Positions 1 to 5,487 of a stretch of DNA of 5,727 nucleotides are shown here, in pieces. The notes below the pieces were generated by a model, which ran no database searches, was not told the DNA's origin, and worked only from the letters and a program-made list of their open reading frames with translations. Source of the stretch: Endomicrobium sp. (GTDB lineage: Bacteria; Elusimicrobiota; Endomicrobiia; Endomicrobiales; Endomicrobiaceae); NCBI GenBank assembly GCA_031283985.1, contig JAITAQ010000085.1, forward strand, positions 1 to 5,727. The letters are read 5' to 3'. A program made the translations under genes and the position numbers. How positions within the stretch are numbered: the stretch's first letter is position 1; every line of letters starts with the position of its first letter.

Positions 1-674
1 TTTCTTAAGAAATGACAGTCATTTGTAGCAACTAGCGGGATTGTTATTTTTTTTGAAAGTTCAAGAAGATCAGGTATTATTTTTTTCTGCTCTTCAAGAC
101 CATTATCCATAATTTCTAAGTAGAAATTATCTTTTCCAAAAATATCTCTGTGTTCTGACGCTGCTTTTTCCGCTTTATCAAAATTTCCTTTAAGCAAAGA
201 GGCTGCAACTTCTCCTGCTAAACATCCCGAAAGAGCAATGATCCCCTTATTATATTTCCTCAGCACTTCTTTATCTACGCGAGGCTTGTAGTAAAAACCT
301 TCGGTAAAACCAATGCTTACTATACGCATAAGGTTTTGATAGCCTTCAAAGTCTTTGGCAAGCAGCGTTAAATGGTTGTAATTTCCACCATCTTCAACAT
401 TTTTATCTATATTTTTATCAAAGCGAGATTTTGGAGCTACGTATACCTCGCAGCCAAGTATAGGCTTTATGCCACTCTGTTTTGCAGCCCAATAAAATTC
501 CATAGCTCCGTACATATTGCCGTGGTCGGTAATAGCAATAGTCTGCATTTTATATTCTTTGGCAATTAAATTAAAAAGTTCGCCGGGGTTTCCTTCATCA
601 TCAGTCAATCTACATGCGCCGTCAAGAAGAGAATACTCAGTATGGTTGTGCAAATGCACAAATTCCGCAGACAT
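1..674 (-). CDS. dnaE: DNA polymerase III subunit alpha, N-terminal part (PHP domain)
   Basis: This is the catalytic subunit of the replicative DNA polymerase, cut by the window edge. The 224 visible codons of a protein normally over 1,000 residues are uninterrupted and cover the PHP domain. The start reads MSAEFVHLHNHTEYSLLDG, the hallmark DnaE N-terminus. ITDHGNMYGA (48-57), GCEVYVAPKSRF (74-85), NYNHLTLLAK (98-107), the PRVD of GFYYKPRVD (131-134), SGCLAGE (149-155) and ATNDCHFL (216-223) follow in canonical order. The histidines and acidic residues that bind metal in active PHP domains (H7, H9, H11, D50, H51, E75, H101, D219, H221) are present, whereas E. coli DnaE has lost several. That suggests, without proving it, a metal-loaded PHP domain with possible proofreading activity. 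The ATG at 672-674 is preceded on its strand by AGGTG about 7 nt away, and by an extended -10 promoter. There is no gene close upstream, so dnaE appears to begin its own transcript. Identification is secure; polymerase domains lie outside. Confidence 0.97.
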   Translation of the reverse strand, partial: MSAEFVHLHNHTEYSLLDGACRLTDDEGNPGELFNLIAKEYKMQTIAITDHGNMYGAMEFYWAAKQSGIKPILGCEVYVAPKSRFDKNIDKNVEDGGNYNHLTLLAKDFEGYQNLMRIVSIGFTEGFYYKPRVDKEVLRKYNKGIIALSGCLAGEVAASLLKGNFDKAEKAASEHRDIFGKDNFYLEIMDNGLEEQKKIIPDLLELSKKITIPLVATNDCHFLR

Positions 675-713
675 AAGAAACACCTATTTTTTTTGAGATT
701 TTGTACTTGAGAT

Positions 714-722
714 ATTATATCA
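714..722 (-). promoter_or_regulatory. Extended -10 promoter of dnaE
   Basis: Read on the minus strand this is TGATATAAT: a perfect TATAAT -10 hexamer (714-719) with the TG motif of an extended -10 element. No good -35 hexamer lies 16-18 nt upstream, which is usual for extended -10 promoters. Transcription would start near 706-708, giving a leader of roughly 33 nt that contains the AGGTG ribosome-binding site. Assignment is from sequence match only. Confidence 0.6.
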
Positions 723-1040
723 TTTTGTATTATTATCATCATTTATCATTGAAAAGTTTTCTATAATACCACCTTCACTTTTTTGCCATTTCTATGATGA
801 GGGATTAGTATACCTAAAATTATAAAATCTGAGTATATCGTTTAGGTTCCCATCCCCAGAAAGAATTAATTATTTATATACTTCTAACTTATCATAAATC
901 TATAATATCTACAACTAAATTATTTCTTTACACAAATCTGTTCCGTCTTTCAAAAAAAACACTAAAATAACCTCTCAGACAACAACCTTAAATTCAGTTA
1001 GATAAAAAAGATCTCTCTTTAATCTAATTATTCTCTCTAA
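720..1040 (-). pseudogene. Possible decayed gene relic, function unknown
   Basis: One minus-strand frame reads like protein sequence over about 107 codons but carries stops at 975-977 (TGA), 915-917, 909-911 and 900-902 (TAG), 870-872 (TAA) and 792-794 (TAG), ending at TGA 720-722. Protein-like segments are FLKDGTDLCKEII (953-918), LILSGDGNLNDILRFYNF (869-816, continuing to 795), and KWQKSEGGIIENFSMINDD (791-735). The same frame is also open upstream over 1044-1202, but that part is rich in S, Y and F and less convincing. No frameshift is needed to join the segments. I do not recognise the family. The stop density is about what random DNA this AT-rich would give, so the case rests on residue composition and is weak. 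The final TGA is also part of the dnaE -10 element. It could equally be non-coding spacer. Confidence 0.3.
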
Positions 1041-1192
1041 TTATTTGCATTTGTATGAAAATATGCAAACATAAGATGAAAAATTTATAAAATAATGTGA
1101 ATATGGGTAAGTCGACAACTTTAATGTAAAGAGGCTAAACGATATATGTGATAATAGTATAGGAACAATTCTTATTATTTCTCGCTTTCTAA

Positions 1193-1570
1193 TATTTAAT
1201 ATTTACGAGAAAAATAAAAATTATATCAAATACAGAAACAGCAGCAGCATTTAATGATTTAACTACGACCACAGTAGTATTTAATTAATATGTTAATAAG
1301 TACAATGAATACGACTTGATTTGATTGCAACAATGCAGAAGCTATGTATGGAATTAGAGTTTTTGTTCCGGCAATCAAAAAAAGGCGAAGTTACCACAGA
1401 ACAGTTTAAGATGCAGTTAAAAAGAAATGATGCAGTTCTTAGAGGAGTTGTTAAAATTCTTGAGAGGACAACAAAAAATTGATCTAAACTTTGGACGTTA
1501 TTCACTACTGAAAGTAGAACCATAAGCGTTTGATGATGTTAACTTTTTTGATAAAGATTTAAGTTTTTAA
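1193..1570 (+). pseudogene. Decayed gene relic with frameshifts and stops, function unknown
   Basis: Protein-like sequence runs across three joined pieces. In the first frame, residues ending TETAAAFNDLTTTTVVFN stop at a TAA (1286-1288), then read YVNKYNEYDLI to a TGA (1322-1324). A second frame, open over 1309-1479, gives LIATMQKLCMELEFLFRQ and, further on, EVTTEQFKMQLKRNDAVLRG and VVKILERTTK, ending at TGA 1480-1482. After an A-run at 1473-1478 the first frame resumes as IDLNFGRYSLLKVEP, a TAA, then AFDDVNFFDKDLSF and the end TAA (1568-1570). The middle piece is charged and helix-prone and looks truly coding. An ATG at 1333 opens 49 codons but has no Shine-Dalgarno sequence, so an intact small gene is less likely than a remnant. 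The A6 run is a natural frameshift site. I do not recognise the family, and the original start is not identifiable. Confidence 0.5.
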
Positions 1571-1648
1571 AACGTTCTATACCAACTAAGTCTATTATTT
1601 TTCTTGATAAAACAAATTAAACTATGCTAGCATTCTTACGAGAAAAAT
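1203..1648. repeat. 13-bp direct repeat pair flanking the plus-strand relic
   Basis: TTACGAGAAAAAT occurs at 1203-1215 and again at 1636-1648. The two copies bracket most of the decayed plus-strand relic. They could be a trace of an insertion or deletion, but a chance match is quite possible in DNA this AT-rich. Confidence 0.3.
1604..1633 (+). promoter_or_regulatory. Candidate sigma70-type promoter for cls
   Basis: TTGATA (1604-1609) and TAGCAT (1628-1633) are separated by 18 nt, with a TG one base before the -10 hexamer (TGC-TAGCAT). Transcription would start near 1640, leaving a leader of about 50 nt before the cls start. Neither hexamer is perfect, and AT-rich DNA yields such matches by chance. 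Confidence 0.35.
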
Positions 1649-1679
1649 TTTAAAACTGCTGCGGTGGAAACAAATTAAA
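1610..1679. repeat. 12-bp direct repeat pair in the cls leader
   Basis: AAACAAATTAAA occurs at 1610-1621 and 1668-1679. The first copy lies in the spacer of the candidate cls promoter and the second just before the cls ribosome-binding site. Placement would suit a regulatory site, but the repeat is pure A/T apart from one C and could be coincidental. Confidence 0.3.
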
Positions 1680-1692
1680 ATAGGACTTTTAA

Positions 1693-3150
1693 ATGATTAT
1701 AAAAATCTTTTCAAACTTTACCAATCATGATTTTCATACCATCATAGAAGTCGGAATTTACATCGCATTAGTTTTTGGAACAAGCGCACACATACTGCTA
1801 TACAAAAATGATGTTAGAAGCGCAATAGGTTGGATAGCATTGGTTTTTTTATCGCCGTTTATCGGAACTATCCTTTATATTTTTTTTGGAATCAATAGAG
1901 TGAAAAGAAAAGTCAGACGCTTAAGGAAAAAGATAACATTGTCAGAAAAATATTCCTATGAGATAATAAATAATATTTTTGAAAGCTTGCCTATAAACTA
2001 CAAACAATTCATAACATTTGGTCATACCATATATCCTCAAGCGTTTACTTTTAGCAACTCTATTGAACCTTTGCAAAATGGCATTGAGGCTTATCCTAAA
2101 ATGTTAAAAGCCATAAAAAGCGCAAAGAAAGAGGTTTTAATTTCAAGTTATATATTTGATTACGATAGTGAGACGATTAAATTTATTGACGCTTTTAAAA
2201 CTGCTGTCAAAAATGGAGCTTCCGTAAAAGTTTTAGTAGATGGTATTGGAACTTTAAAATTTTTCCACCGTTCTATAGAAAAAAAATTATCCGAGATCCA
2301 CGGCGTTGAATGCGGAGTATTCTTGCCGCCACATATTCCTATATCTATACCTTTTGTAAACCTAAGAAACCATAAAAAAATGATGATAGTTGACGGAACG
2401 ATCGCATTTTTTGGAGGCATGAATCTTTCAAAACAAAATGTTTTTACGCACAACCTAAAAGACGGAATCTTAGACATAACGTTTGAAGTTAAAGGTTCAG
2501 TTATAGAGCAAATGTCGGAAATTTTTGAGGATGACTGGGAATTTGCCGTAGGTGTAAAATTTCAATCTTTTGCAAGGACTGTCAATCATACAAAAGAGGG
2601 GACAATTCCAGCAAGAATTATCTCTGACGGTCCTGACAATAAACGCAGAATAACAGAACTTATAATTACAGGAGCGATAAATGCTGCGGTAAAAAAAATT
2701 CTTATAGTAACTCCATATTTCCTTCCAGAAAATAATATTTTAACTGCAATCGAAGTGGCGGCAATGAAAGATGTTGACGTAGAAATAATAACGCCGAACA
2801 AGAGCGACCATAAAATTTTAAATTATGCAGTTAAGTCAAATTTTTTGCGATTGATAGAAAATGGGGTAAAAATATATTGTACACCTCGCCCTTTTGATCA
2901 CAGTAAGATTTTTATAGTTGACAACGAATGGGTATTTGTCGGTTCAGCAAATTGGGATGATCGCAGTTTTAAGCTTAACTTTGAATCCAATATGGAAATA
3001 TTCAGTAAAAATTTGGCAAAAAAACTTACCGAGATTGCAGAAGAAAAAAAGAAAAATGCTAAATTTATAACCACTTATGAATGCAAGCACTTGCCATTTT
3101 TAAAACGCATTAGAAATAATGCTTACAGATTGCTGACACCTTACAGCTAA
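1693..3150 (+). CDS. cls: Cardiolipin synthase (phospholipase D superfamily)
   Basis: This membrane enzyme joins two phosphatidylglycerol molecules, or uses a related phosphatidyl donor, to make cardiolipin and glycerol. At 485 residues it has the usual length of bacterial ClsA-type enzymes. Two N-terminal membrane segments (about 17-38 and 46-66) are followed by a basic stretch (69-80) and two PLD domains. The first HKD motif is HKKMMIVDGTIAFFGGMN (H227, K229, D234). The second is HSKIFIVDNEWVFVGSANWD (H403, K405, D410), followed by the family's SFKLNFESN segment (425-433). VTPYFLP (339-345) is also typical. All catalytic residues are present and no disruption is seen. The ATG at 1693 is preceded by AGGA (1682-1685), 7 nt away. 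The gene stands alone on the plus strand, convergent with the deacetylase operon. Exact substrate preference cannot be read from sequence. Confidence 0.95.
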   Translation: MIIKIFSNFTNHDFHTIIEVGIYIALVFGTSAHILLYKNDVRSAIGWIALVFLSPFIGTILYIFFGINRVKRKVRRLRKKITLSEKYSYEIINNIFESLPINYKQFITFGHTIYPQAFTFSNSIEPLQNGIEAYPKMLKAIKSAKKEVLISSYIFDYDSETIKFIDAFKTAVKNGASVKVLVDGIGTLKFFHRSIEKKLSEIHGVECGVFLPPHIPISIPFVNLRNHKKMMIVDGTIAFFGGMNLSKQNVFTHNLKDGILDITFEVKGSVIEQMSEIFEDDWEFAVGVKFQSFARTVNHTKEGTIPARIISDGPDNKRRITELIITGAINAAVKKILIVTPYFLPENNILTAIEVAAMKDVDVEIITPNKSDHKILNYAVKSNFLRLIENGVKIYCTPRPFDHSKIFIVDNEWVFVGSANWDDRSFKLNFESNMEIFSKNLAKKLTEIAEEKKKNAKFITTYECKHLPFLKRIRNNAYRLLTPYS

Positions 3151-3221
3151 ATTGTTACAAATTTAGCTGTTACAGTGACTAGTGTTTCAAATTTTGAAAA
3201 CAGTGATTTTATTATTTTTTT
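3143..3221 (+). terminator. Hairpins and T-tract after cls, candidate terminator
   Basis: ACAGCTAAAT (3143-3152) and ATTTAGCTGT (3161-3170) form a perfect 10-bp stem with an 8-nt loop; the cls stop codon lies inside the left arm. No T-run follows immediately. A second, AT-only-type palindrome TTTCAAATTTTGAAA (3185-3199) is followed by a T-rich tract ending in seven T (3215-3221). Together they may end cls transcription, but this is not a textbook intrinsic terminator. Confidence 0.4.
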
Positions 3222-3243
3222 CTTCAGAGGACTATCTCTAAGA

Positions 3244-3387
3244 CTATAACTTCTTTATCAGAGTAAGAATCTGAAAAACTATCATGAATACCAATTCTTG
3301 TTTGGCGCCCAGAACTTGTTATGGTTTCTTGAATTTTATAGTACAAGAGTTTCTTGTTTCTACCGATAAAATTAAGATATTTGTCAC
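3244..3387 (-). pseudogene. Possible broken gene behind the deacetylase; faint TsaB-like N-terminus
   Basis: On the minus strand a strong GGAGG (3393-3397) sits 5 nt before a GTG (3385-3387), 33 nt after the deacetylase stop. The frame reads VTNILILSVETRNSCTIKF, a few residues more, a TAA at 3319-3321, then QVLGAKQELVFMIVFQILTL and a TAG at 3244-3246. The first 17 residues line up loosely with the N-terminus of TsaB, the tRNA threonylcarbamoyladenosine cofactor (typical start N-I-L-A-I-D-T-S-T), and the later helix sits where TsaB has its HSE-containing helix. This resemblance is from memory and weak. An overlapping frame (about 3232-3408) is also open for 59 codons. The good ribosome-binding site argues for a former operon member; the short, broken frame could still be chance. 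Confidence 0.25.
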
Positions 3388-3420
3388 AGAAACCTCCAGA
3401 GATTCAAACTTAAACAACTA

Positions 3421-4107
3421 TTAAATTTTCTGTTTTAGATTTAAAAGCTCACTTACAGTAACAATTTCATATCCATCCGCTCTAATTTCATCTATAAAAT
3501 CTCCAAGAAAGGACAAAATTTTATCATTTTTAGGCAAATCATGCATCAAAAAAATTGCTCCGTTCTTGATAGCTTGTTTATATTTTATATGCATTTCTTG
3601 AGCTGATACATTTTCCCAATCCACGCCGAAGCTCCAATTTATCACGTAACATCTTTGCTTTTGGGCAACTTCCAGCCCTTCAGGTTTTGAATATCCGTAT
3701 GGAAACCTCATCAAATATGTGTCAACGCCTAACTTGTCTTTTATTACCTTTTTTGCTTGTAAGATTTCTCTTTCCATCTTGCTTATCTTATCGTCAAATT
3801 TGTAGGAGTAAAAATTGACATGTTCATATGTGTGGATCCCTATTTCATGATCGTCAGCAACAACCTTTCTTGCTGTTTCTGTATCATTTTCTACTCTAAT
3901 TCCGAGCATGAAAAATGTAGCTTTGACATTTTTTTCTTTAAGAATTTCTAAAACTCTTTTTGTGGCTTTTCCCGGACCATCGTCAAAAGTCAACGCTACT
4001 TTCTTTACTTCTGGATAACCATTTGCATAAAAAATTTTTGCGTTAGAAAAAGATGTAAACAAACAAATTATACTAAAAACAATATTAATTTTTTTCATTT
4101 TGTCCAT
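3421..4107 (-). CDS. Secreted polysaccharide deacetylase (NodB homology, CE4)
   Basis: A metal-dependent deacetylase of the carbohydrate esterase 4 family, which removes N- or O-acetyl groups from glycans such as peptidoglycan, chitin or exopolysaccharide. All five NodB motifs are visible: TFDDGP (40-45, D42 likely base, D43 metal ligand), HTYEH (92-96, H92 and H96 metal ligands), RFPYG (134-138), DW (163-164) and LMHD (187-190, H189). A lysine-containing start, hydrophobic core and SNA-K site predict a signal peptide cleaved after about residue 23, so the enzyme acts outside the cytoplasmic membrane. At 228 residues it is a minimal single-domain member. It is last of three overlapping genes. 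The ATG at 4107 overlaps the kinase gene by 13 nt; the ATG of codon 4 (4096-4098) overlaps the kinase stop as ATGA, so translation may start there by coupling. No strong Shine-Dalgarno sequence supports either start. Substrate is unknown. Confidence 0.92.
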   Translation of the reverse strand: MDKMKKINIVFSIICLFTSFSNAKIFYANGYPEVKKVALTFDDGPGKATKRVLEILKEKNVKATFFMLGIRVENDTETARKVVADDHEIGIHTYEHVNFYSYKFDDKISKMEREILQAKKVIKDKLGVDTYLMRFPYGYSKPEGLEVAQKQRCYVINWSFGVDWENVSAQEMHIKYKQAIKNGAIFLMHDLPKNDKILSFLGDFIDEIRADGYEIVTVSELLNLKQKI

Positions 4108-4688
4108 ATTAGTACGCTTGAAATTGCCGTTAAAACTCCAGCGTTAATTATCTGCAGCCAAAAATTATCGTTCAACTTCCAAGGAATTGCTTCAATTAAA
4201 GTAGCGGCAATAGCGCCTATTAAGGCAAACTGTATATTGAAAAGAAACAAACCAATTGTAAAACATACAGTAAAACAAACAAAACTTCCTTCTAGACTTT
4301 TGCCAGTAAAAATTTTATGACTACCTATCGTTTTGCCGACTAAAGCCGCTGCCGAGTCTCCAAGCGCAAGATACAAAAGACTTGCAAATACCATACTTTT
4401 ATTAGGAAATAACACTATTGCTATAAATGCACCTGATAAAGTCCAAATTACACCGCTTATTTTCTCGGTTTCTTCAGATCTGTAAAACCCTTTGAAATTA
4501 TTCTTAAAAAAATCGTTAACCTTAGGAAACTTAAATCTTATATATTCCAGTAAAATAACAATAGTCATCGCTATTGCAAGACCTTTGACAACAATATTCT
4601 TAGGCAAATACCAATATCCAAAAACATAAAGTAGCGATAACAAATGAAAAGATTTTCTTTTTATTTCGTCTTTTGGAATGCAAGCCAT
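4095..4688 (-). CDS. Dolichol kinase/phytol kinase-like integral membrane lipid kinase
   Basis: A polytopic membrane protein of the family holding CTP-dependent dolichol kinase (Sec59), phytol kinase (VTE5) and yeast diacylglycerol kinase Dgk1, related to CdsA cytidylyltransferases. Such enzymes phosphorylate a polyprenol, phytol or diacylglycerol using CTP. Family marks are the N-terminal EIKRKSFHL (8-16), LGDSAAALVGKTIG (109-122), the GKSLEGS motif (129-135), and the late EAIPWKLNDN (166-175), matching the conserved E...DDN region. Five to seven hydrophobic segments cover most of the 197 residues, a normal length for short bacterial members. The ATG at 4688 lies inside the end of the upstream protease gene (28-nt overlap) and has GGAG about 10 nt before it. 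The deacetylase gene overlaps its 3' end. The family assignment is confident; the lipid substrate is not, and automatic labels such as phosphatidate cytidylyltransferase would overstate it. Confidence 0.85.
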   Translation of the reverse strand: MACIPKDEIKRKSFHLLSLLYVFGYWYLPKNIVVKGLAIAMTIVILLEYIRFKFPKVNDFFKNNFKGFYRSEETEKISGVIWTLSGAFIAIVLFPNKSMVFASLLYLALGDSAAALVGKTIGSHKIFTGKSLEGSFVCFTVCFTIGLFLFNIQFALIGAIAATLIEAIPWKLNDNFWLQIINAGVLTAISSVLIWTK

Positions 4689-5353
4689 ATTTCTTTTACT
4701 CCATTGTATATAAATTTATAGATATTAATTATATTATGGTACACTTGAAAAAAAACATTTTTTATGCTTATCGCATCTTCAAAAGCAAGAGTGGCAAGCA
4801 ATATAAATATTACAATATTAACAGCTAAAATTACAACATAAGAAAAAAATGTTCCGTAAACCTTTAAATCTGGCTGCTCTATAGAAAGGATATAAATTGT
4901 CAAAGCAATATGAAAAGATACAGAAAAGCCTATTAGAAAAAGATAATACCCATACAATTGCTTTATATCCATAAACCAGCCTAAACAAACATAAACTGTT
5001 ATAATAGCAATCGTATATATAGGAAAAAAATATGGAGCAAGCGTTATCCAAATATTATCTTTTGTTAAAACAACACTTCCCGAGCTTTCACCGATATTGA
5101 ATTTTTTTATTCTTGCCCCACTTAAAATACCTGCTATTGCATGGGAAATTTCGTGACCAAATATATAAGTTTTTATAGGCTTATAAAGAATTACTTGAAA
5201 AGTTATATAACTAAGAACTCCTATCCAAAAAGGAATGTATTTGCCGTCTGATGAGATAGAAAAAAACAAGAAATTTTTAGCAAAAGTATATCCCGCGGCA
5301 AAAACTGCAGGAACTGCAGTAAAAGCAATGATATTTCTTAAAAATCTCATCAT
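4661..5353 (-). CDS. Membrane zinc metalloprotease, M50-like (HExxH)
   Basis: A 230-residue polytopic membrane protein. GHEISHAIAGILSGARI (66-82) holds a zinc-binding HExxH (H67, E68, H71) in a hydrophobic segment, followed by a small-residue G-A-R-I turn, as in M50-type intramembrane or membrane-embedded peptidases such as the M50B group. Hydrophobic segments lie near 7-25, 41-57, 62-79, 101-126, 134-157 and 168-190. A later acidic residue in EQPDLKVYG (159-167; D162) could be the third zinc ligand, but no classic NxxPxxxxDG motif is present. The substrate is unknown, and it may be a distant family member. Two adjacent ATG codons open the gene (5351-5353 and 5348-5350). The Shine-Dalgarno AAGGTGG (5357-5363) is only 3 nt from the first and 6 nt from the second, so the second start is favoured. 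It leads the three-gene cluster and overlaps the kinase gene by 28 nt. A hairpin with U-tract directly precedes its ribosome-binding site. Confidence 0.75.
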   Translation of the reverse strand: MMRFLRNIIAFTAVPAVFAAGYTFAKNFLFFSISSDGKYIPFWIGVLSYITFQVILYKPIKTYIFGHEISHAIAGILSGARIKKFNIGESSGSVVLTKDNIWITLAPYFFPIYTIAIITVYVCLGWFMDIKQLYGYYLFLIGFSVSFHIALTIYILSIEQPDLKVYGTFFSYVVILAVNIVIFILLATLAFEDAISIKNVFFQVYHNIINIYKFIYNGVKEIWLAFQKTK

Positions 5354-5363
5354 TGTCCACCTT

Positions 5364-5409
5364 AAAAACGTTCAGAACGATAAACTAAACCTAGCCATCA
5401 TCCTGAACG
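5364..5409 (-). terminator. Intrinsic terminator or attenuator after hppA, abutting the protease RBS
   Basis: On the minus strand CGTTCAGGATGAT (5409-5397) pairs with ATCGTTCTGAACG (5381-5369) as a 13-bp stem including two G-U pairs, with a 15-nt loop and a directly following T5 (5368-5364). This is the shape of an intrinsic terminator and lies 78 nt beyond the hppA stop. The Shine-Dalgarno sequence of the next gene begins at the very next base (5363), so no promoter can fit between them. I saw no convincing promoter in 5410-5487. Confidence 0.7.
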
Positions 5410-5487
5410 AATTATTAACTTTGCTTTGACTTAATTTTTAAACAATGCAATTCTTTTTATACAATCAGTAGAATTTTCAATTTTTTG

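Noticed and set aside
372..569. Open frame of 65 codons on the plus strand
   Set aside because: It lies antisense within the conserved PHP domain of dnaE and has no ribosome-binding site or recognisable motif.
720..1040. Reassigned stop codons (TAG and TAA read as glutamine) to rescue the minus-strand frame
   Set aside because: The intact genes use TAA and TGA as normal stops, no TAG or TAA interrupts them, and ordinary decay explains the pattern better.
1104..1130. GKSTTL reading on the plus strand, resembling a P-loop
   Set aside because: The required upstream glycine pattern is missing, and stop codons lie within a dozen or so codons on both sides.
1293..1523. Open frame of 76 codons on the minus strand
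   Set aside because: It is the antisense of the plus-strand relic, is rich in S, F and N, and the plus strand has the better coding character.
675..1692. Search for tRNA, riboswitch, CRISPR or insertion sequence in the gene-poor stretch
   Set aside because: No cloverleaf with a T-loop consensus, no regularly spaced repeats and no transposase or terminal inverted repeats were found.
2160..2801. Two minus-strand open frames (2160-2477 and 2586-2801)
   Set aside because: Both are shadows of the well-supported cardiolipin synthase gene.
4818..5051. Minus-strand open frame inside the protease gene in another frame
   Set aside because: Cysteine- and phenylalanine-rich shadow of the membrane protease; no independent start signal.
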